The notes: generated by a model not told the origin, from the letters alone. Numbered from the stretch's first letter, positions 1 to 6,049 are shown. The stretch is 6,220 bases of DNA from an uncultured Phycisphaerae bacterium (GCA_937995495.1 CALKKA010000067.1:1-6220); one strand, 5' to 3'. Made by a program: numbers and translations.

Positions 1-62
1 GGTTGATTGTCTAAGTTTTGAACCTGAATAAAACACTCATCGGCTATCGAATATTATCAAGG

Positions 63-97
63 AACGATAAGGATCAGGTATTCACCTAATCCTCGTT
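63..97. repeat. Hairpin-forming inverted repeat
   Basis: The arm AGGATcAGGT (70-79) pairs with ACCTaATCCT (84-93) around an ATTC tetraloop, with a single C/A mismatch. After a three-base bulge (67-69) the stem continues as AACG (63-66) with CGTT (94-97). That gives 13 base pairs in 35 bases. No T-run follows, so it is not a Rho-independent terminator in either direction. Its role is unknown. Confidence 0.55.
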
Positions 98-247
98 GAA
101 GTCTCGGGATGGGAGGGGTTTCCCGGGTGTTGCGAGGTCTGTGTTCCGGGGGCTGCGACATTTCGCACTGAGGAGCTTATTATTTCCTATTGCCGATTGA
201 TTGTTTCACTCACAAGCTGCGATTGAAGATGCCACCCATAACCGGTT

Positions 248-299
248 CTCTCCTTCGCCGGACTTGGCCCTTTAGCAGGGGGAGAGCGGGTTGTTTTTT
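248..299 (+). terminator. Possible weak terminator before the rpsO promoter
   Basis: CTCTCC (248-253) can pair with GGAGAG (281-286), and CCC (268-270) with GGG (278-280) nests inside. A T-rich tract (TTGTTTTTT, 291-299) follows after four GC-rich bases. It sits just ahead of the rpsO promoter, where it would isolate the operon from an upstream gene. The loop is long and the stem imperfect, so the call is tentative. Confidence 0.3.
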
Positions 300-325
300 G
301 CCCTGAAAATGGGTTTAAAATATGA

Positions 326-353
326 TTGCAAAGCGTTTTAGATGCGGTATAAT
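326..353 (+). promoter_or_regulatory. Sigma-70-type promoter of rpsO-pnp
   Basis: A perfect -10 hexamer TATAAT lies at 348-353. A -35-like TTGCAA (326-331, 4 of 6 matches to TTGACA) is 16 bp upstream. Transcription would start near 360, giving an A-rich leader of about 74 bases before the rpsO ATG. It is the only promoter of this quality seen upstream of the operon. Confidence 0.7.
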
Positions 354-433
354 ACGCGGTCTGAAAAAAAGGTAAAAACGGAAAAACGGGCAATGGGGCC
401 CAAAAACGCAGTTTGAAAGGAAAATTAGCAGGT

Positions 434-700
434 ATGATTACCAAAGAAAAGAAGCAGAAAGTGATTGCAGAGTACAAGAACAGCGATACCGACACCGGCT
501 CGCCGGAGGTTCAGGTCGCCATTCTCACCAGTCGGATCAATGAACTGACCGAGCATCTCAAAGTGCACAGAAAAGACCATTCGTCCCGTCGGGGTCTGTT
601 GAAGATGGTCGGAACACGCGCCTCGCTGCTGAAATACGTCAAGAGTAAGAACCTCGGACGATACCAGCAGATCATCTCGCGGCTTGGCCTGCGTAAGTAG
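434..700 (+). CDS. rpsO: 30S ribosomal protein S15
   Basis: Encodes S15, a primary binder of the 16S rRNA central domain that nucleates assembly of the small-subunit platform. The product is 88 residues, close to the 89 of E. coli S15. It carries the family signatures TGSPEVQVA (residues 21-29) and HLKVHRKDHSSRRGLL (41-56), the second being the rRNA-binding turn region. It ends in the typical LGLRK tail. An in-frame TTG at 413 would add seven residues unlike any S15, so I chose the ATG at 434. AAAGGA (416-421) is a plausible though somewhat distant ribosome binding site. It is the first gene after the 326-353 promoter, and no terminator separates it from pnp, so the two are probably co-transcribed. 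S15 represses its own translation in several bacteria, but I could not recognise a known control structure in this leader. Confidence 0.96.
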   Translation: MITKEKKQKVIAEYKNSDTDTGSPEVQVAILTSRINELTEHLKVHRKDHSSRRGLLKMVGTRASLLKYVKSKNLGRYQQIISRLGLRK

Positions 701-717
701 CACACTCGAAAAAGATA

Positions 718-757
718 CCTAGGCTGGTTTTGCGGAGAAAATCCGCACCGGCATAGG
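718..757 (+). promoter_or_regulatory. Long leader hairpin upstream of pnp
   Basis: An extended imperfect stem-loop fills the rpsO-pnp gap. CCTA (718-721) pairs with TAGG (754-757), GCTGG (723-727) with CCGGC (748-752), and TGCGGA (731-736) with TCCGCA (742-747), around a GAAAA loop. A TTT bulge interrupts the left arm. It is not followed by a T-run, so it should not terminate transcription. In E. coli the pnp leader carries a stem cut by RNase III, and PNPase then controls its own mRNA from that site. The position here, 15 bases before the pnp ATG, suggests a similar role. That role is inferred from position and shape only. Confidence 0.6.
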
Positions 758-772
758 CCAATGAAATTTTAG

Positions 773-2899
773 ATGAAAGAAAAGAATATGTTTAATGTAC
801 ACAAAGTAGAAAAAGAAATTGGCGGCAAACTCTTGAGTCTGGAGACCGGCCGCATCGCACGACAGGCCCACGGCGCTGTGATTGCTCAGATGGGTGAAAC
901 AATGGTACTGGCTGCGGCCGTCACCGCTCCGCCGCGTTTTGAGGATATTGATTATTTTCCGCTGAGCGTGGACTATCGTGAAAAGTACAGCGCTGCGGGC
1001 AAGTTCCCCGGCGGCTTCATGAAGCGTGAAGGGCGTCCGACGACCAAGGAAATCCTGACCGCTCGTACGATCGACCGGCCCATTCGGCCGCTGTTCCCGG
1101 AAGGGTACTTCGAAGAAGTGCAGATCATGTGTTCGGTCCTCAGTGCCGACACCGAGAATGACCCCGATGTGCTGGCGATGATTGCGTCCAGTGCGGCGCT
1201 GTCGATCAGCAAGATCCCGTTCCTGGGACCGCTGGGTGCGTGCCGTCTGAGCCGTGTGGATGGCGCATTTGTGCTGTTCCCGTCATACGAGCAGCGTGAC
1301 GCGGGCGACTTTAACCTGATTTTGGGCGGCAAAAAAGATGCGATCAATATGATCGAAGTCGATGCCAAACAGGTTCCGGAGGATGTGACAGCCGATGCGG
1401 TCAAGCAGGCACATGGCGCGATCGGTCAGATCTGTGATTTGATCGATGAACTCACCGGAAAATGCGGACAGGAAAAAGTGATTCCGCTGAAAGAGTTGGA
1501 CGAAGAATTGCTCGCTAAGATCGAGGGCGATACGTTTGACAAGATTTATGAGGCCTACCAGATTACGGTTAAAGCGGATCGCTCCGCGGCGATTAATGAG
1601 ATGATCGATGCGGCGGCCGAACAGTATATTACTGAACCGGAAGAGCCGGCTTGCACGAAAACGCAGCTGAAGCGGATGTTTGATAAGATCCAGAAAAAGG
1701 CCGTGAAGAAGCTTCTGCTGGAAGGCAAACGGCCGGATGGTCGCGGCTTTAAGGATATTCGTGCGATTGACTGCCAGGTTGGATTCCTGCCTCGCTCGCA
1801 TGGTTCGGCGCTGTTTACCCGAGGCGAAACACAGGCGTTGATCTCCTGTACGCTGGGAACCGGCCGCGACGAACAGAAGGTTGAAGGACTGGTCGATGAA
1901 TTCGGTCAGGACTTTATGCTGCATTACACCTTCCCGCCGTATTCGGTTGGCGAAGCGCGGATGATCCGCGGTCCCGGACGGCGTGAGATCGGCCATGGGG
2001 CGCTGGCTGAAAAGGCCCTGGCGATGATGAAGCCGGACAAGGCGGATTTCCCGTATACCATTAAGATCGTTTCGGATATTACCGAGTCCAACGGCTCCAG
2101 TTCGATGGCGTCGGTTTGCGGCGGCATGCTGGCGATGATGGACGCGGGCGTTCCCATGAAGGAAGTTGTGGCGGGGATTTCAGTCGGGCTTATTTCCGAT
2201 GGCGACCGCTATGAGCTTCTGACCGATATTATTGGTGACGAAGATCACTTTGGTGAGATGGACTTTAAGATCACCGGTACGACGAAGGGTATTACGGCGA
2301 TCCAGTTGGACATCAAGGCCGAGGGCCTGCCGCACCATATTATGGTGGCAGCTCTGGAGCAGGCCAAACAGGCCCGCCTGAAGATTCTGGATACGATGCT
2401 GGAAACCATTGCAGCGCCGCGTGAAGAACTCAGCGTGCATGCTCCGAAGATCGTGACGATCAAGATCGATCCGGAATATATCGGCAAGGTCATCGGGCCT
2501 TCGGGCAAGATGATCCGCAGTATTCAGGAGCAGACCGATTCGTCGATTGAGATCGAGGAAGACGGCACCATCAACATCAGTTGTGTTGGCGGCAGCGGTC
2601 ACCTTGAGGCACGCGATATGATTGAAGGGATGACGACACCGCCGAAGGTCGGGAAAATCTATCCGAATTCACGCGTGGTTTCAGTGAAGGAATTCGGCGC
2701 GTTTGTCGAGATTTCCCCGGGCGTTGAGGGCCTGTGTCATGTCAGCGAATTGAGCAACGAATTTATCAAGAATGTCGAAGATGTCTGCAAGGTCGGCGAT
2801 ATAATTCCGGTTAAATTGCTGTTGATCGATGAGCAGGGTCGCTTTAAACTCAGCCGCAAGGCAGCTGTGACAGAAATGGAAAAGCAAAAGAAAGAATAG
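773..2899 (+). CDS. pnp: Polyribonucleotide nucleotidyltransferase (PNPase)
   Basis: PNPase degrades RNA 3' to 5' using phosphate, releasing nucleoside diphosphates; it can also run in reverse and add tails. It forms a ring-shaped cytoplasmic trimer, often with degradosome partners. The 708 residues (E. coli 711) show the full layout. The first RNase PH domain (about 15-150) contains KREGRPTTKE and DRPIRPLFPEGY (101-112). A helical domain covers about 240-310. The second RNase PH domain (about 320-550) carries the phosphate-site motif SNGSSSMASVCGG (439-451) and the metal-binding aspartates D491 and D497 in GDEDHFGEMDF. A KH domain follows, with GPSG at 575-578, then an S1 domain from about 627 to 696. 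The FFRR RNA-channel loop of E. coli reads FMKR here (82-85). ATG 788 (MFNVHKVEK) is an equally reasonable start five codons in; neither start has a clear Shine-Dalgarno. Second gene of the rpsO operon, behind the 718-757 hairpin. Confidence 0.97.
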   Translation: MKEKNMFNVHKVEKEIGGKLLSLETGRIARQAHGAVIAQMGETMVLAAAVTAPPRFEDIDYFPLSVDYREKYSAAGKFPGGFMKREGRPTTKEILTARTIDRPIRPLFPEGYFEEVQIMCSVLSADTENDPDVLAMIASSAALSISKIPFLGPLGACRLSRVDGAFVLFPSYEQRDAGDFNLILGGKKDAINMIEVDAKQVPEDVTADAVKQAHGAIGQICDLIDELTGKCGQEKVIPLKELDEELLAKIEGDTFDKIYEAYQITVKADRSAAINEMIDAAAEQYITEPEEPACTKTQLKRMFDKIQKKAVKKLLLEGKRPDGRGFKDIRAIDCQVGFLPRSHGSALFTRGETQALISCTLGTGRDEQKVEGLVDEFGQDFMLHYTFPPYSVGEARMIRGPGRREIGHGALAEKALAMMKPDKADFPYTIKIVSDITESNGSSSMASVCGGMLAMMDAGVPMKEVVAGISVGLISDGDRYELLTDIIGDEDHFGEMDFKITGTTKGITAIQLDIKAEGLPHHIMVAALEQAKQARLKILDTMLETIAAPREELSVHAPKIVTIKIDPEYIGKVIGPSGKMIRSIQEQTDSSIEIEEDGTINISCVGGSGHLEARDMIEGMTTPPKVGKIYPNSRVVSVKEFGAFVEISPGVEGLCHVSELSNEFIKNVEDVCKVGDIIPVKLLLIDEQGRFKLSRKAAVTEMEKQKKE

Positions 2900-2907
2900 T
2901 TTTTACT

Positions 2908-2947
2908 GTCCGGCAGTGGGAAATTCACTCTTGCTGCCGGACTTTTT
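2908..2947 (+). terminator. Rho-independent terminator of rpsO-pnp
   Basis: A perfect 9-bp stem, GTCCGGCAG (2908-2916) with CTGCCGGAC (2934-2942), is followed directly by TTTTT (2943-2947). It begins eight bases after the pnp stop codon and should end the operon transcript. Confidence 0.9.
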
Positions 2948-2978
2948 ATAAAACGGCGGTACCACCCTTCAGGGTGAG

Positions 2979-3045
2979 AAATTCCCGCGAGTGGATTAAA
3001 GACATGCGATTGCGGCACTGCATAGCCGCACAGGAGCGGGAATTT
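2979..3045. repeat. Compound inverted repeat between pnp and the regulator gene
   Basis: AAATTCCCGC (2979-2988) is a perfect 10-bp inverted match to GCGGGAATTT (3036-3045). A second perfect 6-bp hairpin is nested between them, TGCGGC (3011-3016) with GCCGCA (3025-3030). A small separate hairpin, CACCC-TTCA-GGGTG (2964-2976, with C at 2963 just outside), lies immediately to the left. The right arm ends in TTTT (3043-3046), so weak terminator activity on the plus strand is possible. Alternatives are an RNA leader element, or a small dispersed palindromic repeat of the REP or MITE kind. It lies just before a -10-like TATACT (3061-3066). Confidence 0.6.
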
Positions 3046-3083
3046 TCAATTGTGGTCAGTTATACTCAGGTTCGTTGTGACGG

Positions 3084-4439
3084 ATGAGAAAAGACGCAGC
3101 CATTTTGATCGTAGAACCGGATAAGTCCCTTGCGGCAAGGTTAGCGGCGGCGTTCGAGAGCCGGGGGGCCGGTGTCCGGGTTGCGCATTCCTTTCAGCAA
3201 GCCCGCGACAGCATCACACAGGAACCTCTGGATATCGTGCTGTGCGCAACGCATCTGGAAAAAGGTACCGATGGGATTGCCGTGTTGGCACAAGCCCAGC
3301 GTCAATCGCCAACGATTCCGGTCATTCTTATTAGTTCAACCGCCGACATCAATGCCTGCAAAGAGGCCATCAAACTGGGGGCTTATGATTACCTGGTCAA
3401 GCCGCTGGATGTGGACGAATTGGTTCGCATGGTGGGTCGAGCTGTTCCGCCGATAACGGTTTTTCATGAGCCGGAAGATTTTGCTTTTTCCGGAGTTTTG
3501 AGTCGCAGTGCGGCGATGCAGGCGGTCTATCGCGTACTCCGGCGTGTGGCTCCAACGGATATGCCGGTCCTCATCGAAGGTGAGTCGGGGACGGGTAAGG
3601 AGTTGACAGCAAAGGCCATCCATTCAAGCTCCGGGCGCGAGGAAAAGGCGTTCTACCCGATCAATTGTGCGGGGCTGGCGGAGACACTGCTTGAGAGCGA
3701 ACTGTTCGGGCATGTCAAGGGGGCGTTTACAGGGGCGACTGCGGACCGTAAGGGAATGTTTCAGTTGGCGGACAAGGGGACGCTGTTTTTAGATGAGATC
3801 GGCGATATGCCGTTGGCGATGCAGGCCAAGTTATTGCGCGTCCTCGAAGACGGATTGGTCATGCCGGTCGGGGGGACAAGCCCTGTCAAAGTGGATGTGC
3901 GGTTTATCAGTGCGACCAATCACGACCTGGCTAAATTGGTGGAGGAAAAGAAATTTCGTCAGGATCTGTATTTTCGCATCAAGGGCGTCAGTGTAACAAT
4001 ACCACCGCTGCGGAATCGACCGCAGGATGTGCCTGAGTTGTTCGGGTATTTTCTGAAGGAGGCGTGCGAGGAACTCAAGCGTGATATCCATCTGATTACC
4101 GAACCGGCGATGCGGGCGATGATGGCGTTTCCCTGGCCGGGCAATATCCGCCAGTTGCGAAATGTGATACGCACCATGGTGGTGATGTGCGATAATGATA
4201 CACTGGACTTGCGTGATCTGCCGCCGGAAATATCACGCGTGCGGCAATTGCAGGCGCCAAGTACTTCTGTGTCCGGCTATTCGCAGGATGAAATGCTGGG
4301 GCGGCCGCTTGAAGATGTCGAACGCCAGCACATTCAGAAAACACTGGAACTGACAGGCCAGAATCGTGCCGAAGCCGCGAAGATCCTGCAGATCGGCGAA
4401 CGCACACTGTATCGCAAGATCAAAGAATACGACCTTTGA
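3084..4439 (+). CDS. Sigma-54-dependent NtrC-family regulator with degenerate receiver
   Basis: A bacterial enhancer-binding protein: an AAA+ ATPase that remodels sigma-54 RNA polymerase at -24/-12 promoters. It has 451 residues in the usual three parts. The receiver-like domain (about 5-118) keeps Ser84 and the Lys106-Pro107 pair. However, the phosphoacceptor position is Ala55 (DIVLCA instead of DLVLLD-type), and the acidic pocket reads E11-P12-D13. The central AAA+ domain (about 137-370) is intact: Walker A GESGTGKE (166-173), sigma-54 contact loop GAFTGA (213-218), Walker B GTLFLDEIGD (232-241), arginine-finger region FRQDLYFRI (291-299) and WPGNIRQLRN (351-360). A Fis-type helix-turn-helix (about 425-450) ends the protein. 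ATG 3084 is the first start after an in-frame stop at 3078-3080; no strong ribosome binding site is seen. TATACT at 3061-3066 could be a -10 box. No partner kinase or candidate sigma-54 promoter was recognised in the window, so the target is unknown. Confidence 0.93.
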   Translation: MRKDAAILIVEPDKSLAARLAAAFESRGAGVRVAHSFQQARDSITQEPLDIVLCATHLEKGTDGIAVLAQAQRQSPTIPVILISSTADINACKEAIKLGAYDYLVKPLDVDELVRMVGRAVPPITVFHEPEDFAFSGVLSRSAAMQAVYRVLRRVAPTDMPVLIEGESGTGKELTAKAIHSSSGREEKAFYPINCAGLAETLLESELFGHVKGAFTGATADRKGMFQLADKGTLFLDEIGDMPLAMQAKLLRVLEDGLVMPVGGTSPVKVDVRFISATNHDLAKLVEEKKFRQDLYFRIKGVSVTIPPLRNRPQDVPELFGYFLKEACEELKRDIHLITEPAMRAMMAFPWPGNIRQLRNVIRTMVVMCDNDTLDLRDLPPEISRVRQLQAPSTSVSGYSQDEMLGRPLEDVERQHIQKTLELTGQNRAEAAKILQIGERTLYRKIKEYDL

Positions 4440-4444
4440 GAAGT

Positions 4445-4810
4445 TTACCTTTTCTCTAATTTCCAATGTTTTTTTTCGTCCAGCCGGTAAAGACCAAACG
4501 TCCCAGAGAGAATCTGCCCTTCAAAAAGAGCCACCAGTGAGATGTCTGTTTGCTCTATGATTTGATAGAGACCTTGGTCGGCGATTTTGACGTGGCCGGT
4601 TTTGTTCTGGACGGGGCCTTCATAGCTTAGAAACCGCAAGGGGTGGTCGTGAATCCGTTCGGCGGAGATCGGTTCATTTTCGATTTCAGCAGGGGGGGTG
4701 TTCAGCCGCCATGTCCATAGGCAATCTTCCATTTCAAGCATCAGGTCCCAATGCACGTCCTCTGGCGTGGTATGTTCCTGTATCACGAATTGTTTTTTCA
4801 AAGGCTCCAT
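4445..4810 (-). CDS. Stand-alone LigD-type 3'-phosphoesterase-like protein
   Basis: 121 residues resembling the phosphoesterase (PE) domain found at the N-terminus of bacterial NHEJ ligase LigD, which trims 3'-phosphate and 3'-ribonucleotide ends. Family-like segments are FVIQEH (8-13, with His13), HWDLMLE (20-26, with His20 and Asp22) and HDHPLRFLSYEGPV (54-67). In classic LigD the second motif is HYDFRLE/HYDLRLE; here the arginine is Met24. I recall small stand-alone relatives with HWDLMLE-type motifs from planctomycetes, described as DNA polymerase/ligase N-terminal domain proteins, so this may be a distinct subfamily rather than a broken enzyme. No ligase or polymerase domain is attached and no Ku gene is nearby. 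It starts 5 bp after the pta stop, so the two genes are probably one transcript. Its stop faces the regulator gene with 5 bp between. Activity is unproven. Confidence 0.8.
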   Translation of the reverse strand: MEPLKKQFVIQEHTTPEDVHWDLMLEMEDCLWTWRLNTPPAEIENEPISAERIHDHPLRFLSYEGPVQNKTGHVKIADQGLYQIIEQTDISLVALFEGQILSGTFGLYRLDEKKHWKLEKR

Positions 4811-4815
4811 CGACT

Positions 4816-5808
4816 CTATTGAGCGGCTTGGATAGCGGTAATGGCAACGGTTCCGATGATGTCGTGGTCATCGCAGCCGCGGGACAGGTCGTTGACCGGT
4901 TTGGCCAGTCCTTGCAGCACGGGTCCAAATGCCTCGGCGCCGGCCAGTCGTTGGACGGCCTTATAGCAGATATTGCCGGAGGCCAGGTCGGGGAAGATAA
5001 ACACATTGGCACTGCCTTTTAACTCGCTGTCCGGGCATTTCAACCGGGCAACCGATGGCACGAACGCCGCGTCAAACTGGAGTTCCCCATCAACCGGCAC
5101 GGCGGCTCCAAACAAGGCGAAGGCCCGCTCTTTAGCGCGATCTGTACCACGGGCCACCCTGTCCACACCTTCGCCGCTGCCGGAGCCTTTAGTTGAATAA
5201 CTCAGCAGGGCCACACGCGGCTCGATCCCGAATAAGAAGCCCGTTTTGATCGTCTCGATGGTAATGTCGCACAGTTGCGATGCGGTTGGGATCTGAACGA
5301 TCGCACAGTCTGAGAACAGATATGTTTCGTTGTCCATGCACATGAAAAATGTACTTGAGATCGTTCGCATTCCCTGAAAGGACTTGATGATCTGCAGGGC
5401 CGGCCGGATGGTGTTAGCGGATGAATGGCAGGCACCGGCGACGAGACCGTCCGCATGGCCCAGTTTAACCAACAGCGTTCCGAAGTAAATTTCATCCGTG
5501 ACGATCCCGGCGGCATTTTCAGGTGTCAAGCCCTTATCTTTTCGAAGTTCGTAAAATGCCTCTGCAAATTCCTTCAGCCGGGAGTCATTTATTGGGTCGA
5601 TGATTTCCAGGTTCGCCGGGTCAGCACCTCTTTGGGACAGAGCCTCCTGAATGGACTGGACATCTCCCAGCAGAATCAGTTTTGCACAGCCGAGTTCAAG
5701 AATTTTGGCGGCGGCGTCGAGGATGCGATCATCGGAACCTTCCGGCAGGACAATCGTACGGGGCCGCAGCGAAGCCCGCTGGATAAGTTTATCAAAGAAT
5801 TCAGACAT
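4816..5808 (-). CDS. pta: Phosphate acetyltransferase
   Basis: Interconverts acetyl-CoA plus phosphate with acetyl phosphate plus CoA, the first half of the Pta-AckA acetate pathway in the cytoplasm. The product is 330 residues from ATG 5808, matching the compact single-domain Pta form (about 325-335) rather than the long enterobacterial one. Family segments include LPEGSDDRIL (21-30), HADGLVAGACHSSANTIRPA (118-137), SYSTKGSGSG (203-212), DGELQFDAA (240-248), NVFIFPDLASGNI (268-280) and KPVNDLSRG (303-311). Ser309, Arg310 and Asp316 coincide with the catalytic residues reported for Methanosarcina thermophila Pta. An in-frame TTG at 5844 would add 12 residues that are not family-like, so ATG is preferred although no strong Shine-Dalgarno is seen. 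The related phosphate butyryltransferase is a less likely alternative. ackA is not in the window; the downstream partner is the LigD-PE-like gene. A tRNA fragment lies 50 bp upstream. Confidence 0.94.
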   Translation of the reverse strand: MSEFFDKLIQRASLRPRTIVLPEGSDDRILDAAAKILELGCAKLILLGDVQSIQEALSQRGADPANLEIIDPINDSRLKEFAEAFYELRKDKGLTPENAAGIVTDEIYFGTLLVKLGHADGLVAGACHSSANTIRPALQIIKSFQGMRTISSTFFMCMDNETYLFSDCAIVQIPTASQLCDITIETIKTGFLFGIEPRVALLSYSTKGSGSGEGVDRVARGTDRAKERAFALFGAAVPVDGELQFDAAFVPSVARLKCPDSELKGSANVFIFPDLASGNICYKAVQRLAGAEAFGPVLQGLAKPVNDLSRGCDDHDIIGTVAITAIQAAQ

Positions 5809-5858
5809 AGCACATGCACTTTCAAAAAGCGATTGGTGTTTCAAGAAAAAATGAAAAC

Positions 5859-5896
5859 CGCGCTTGTAGGGATTCGAACCCCAAACCTTTGGTTCC
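5859..5896 (-). other. tRNA-Ser-like 3' fragment, probable att half-site
   Basis: Read on the minus strand, this is the 3' part of a class II tRNA. A long variable arm (AACC-AAA-GGTT, 5894-5884) is followed by a T-stem/loop TGGGG-TTCGAAT-CCCTA (5883-5867), a 3' acceptor strand CAAGCGC (5866-5860) and a G discriminator (5859). The long variable arm with G73 points to serine. CCA is not encoded. The matching 5' acceptor strand GCGCTTG, a D-arm and a proper anticodon arm are all absent from the next 300 bases, so it is not a functional tRNA. Integrases of many elements recombine within tRNA 3' ends and leave exactly this kind of duplicated piece. Its left edge could extend a few bases beyond 5896. 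Confidence 0.72.
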
Positions 5897-5945
5897 GTAG
5901 AGAAGCCAAACGCAATTTTAAGTCTTTTAAATAAAAGGCGTTACG

Positions 5946-6049
5946 ATTGTAACTTCAGTGTAACTTACCGGTTACATTTCTCAGTTCATCTCATAGTATA
6001 TCAGCTGCTCTCACGATTTAAAGCACAAAGTTACATGGAAAGTTACAAT
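5946..6049. repeat. Repeated AGTTACA/TGTAACT sites (possible integrase arm-type sites)
   Basis: TGTAACT occurs at 5948-5954 and 5959-5965 (11 bp apart), and its complement AGTTACA at 6029-6035 and 6041-6047 (12 bp apart). A related GGTTACA lies at 5970-5976 and makes TGTAAC-TTACCG-GTTACA (5959-5976) a perfect inverted repeat. The outermost copies form a perfect 10-bp inverted repeat, ATTGTAACTT (5946-5955) with AAGTTACAAT (6040-6049). Tandem pairs spaced about one helical turn apart suggest cooperative protein binding. Integrase or excisionase arm sites next to the tRNA fragment are one reading; an operator for an unseen gene is another. Confidence 0.55.

Larger units (their letters stand above)
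1..324. other. Non-coding region upstream of rpsO
   Basis: I see no credible gene here. The open frames are short, lack ribosome binding sites and encode low-complexity peptides. The stretch does hold local structure: a strong hairpin at 63-97, shorter inverted repeats at 105-125 (CGGGA/TCCCG) and 154-167 (TGCGA-CATT-TCGCA), and an imperfect hairpin followed by a T-rich tract at 248-299. This could be the 3' untranslated tail of a gene beyond the left edge, or an unrecognised structured RNA. I could not match it to RNase P RNA, tmRNA, SRP RNA or a common riboswitch by eye. Confidence 0.5.

Noticed and set aside
388..401. GGG/GGGCCC palindromic stretch in the rpsO leader as an S15 autoregulatory site
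   Set aside because: Only three base pairs with an eight-base loop can form. It does not resemble the known S15 mRNA pseudoknot or three-way junction sites.
187..495. 102-residue open frame on the minus strand over the rpsO promoter
   Set aside because: It overlaps rpsO and its promoter antisense, has no recognisable family and a low-complexity hydrophobic start. It looks like a non-coding open frame.
2956..2970. Minus-strand AGGGTGGTACCGCC, nearly identical to the T-box riboswitch consensus AGGGTGGNACCGCG
   Set aside because: A T-box needs a downstream CCCT-type partner strand, a terminator and a gene on the same strand. On the minus strand none follows; the DNA runs antisense into pnp. 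Treated as a chance match unless a covariance model says otherwise.
5809..5844. TTG-initiated N-terminal extension of pta
   Set aside because: The 12 extra residues do not resemble Pta N-termini, and TTG has no ribosome binding site upstream. ATG 5808 gives the usual family length.
5859..5950. A complete tRNA gene on the minus strand
   Set aside because: No 5' acceptor strand complementary to CAAGCGC, no D-arm and no valid anticodon stem-loop precede the variable arm, so only a 3' fragment is supported.
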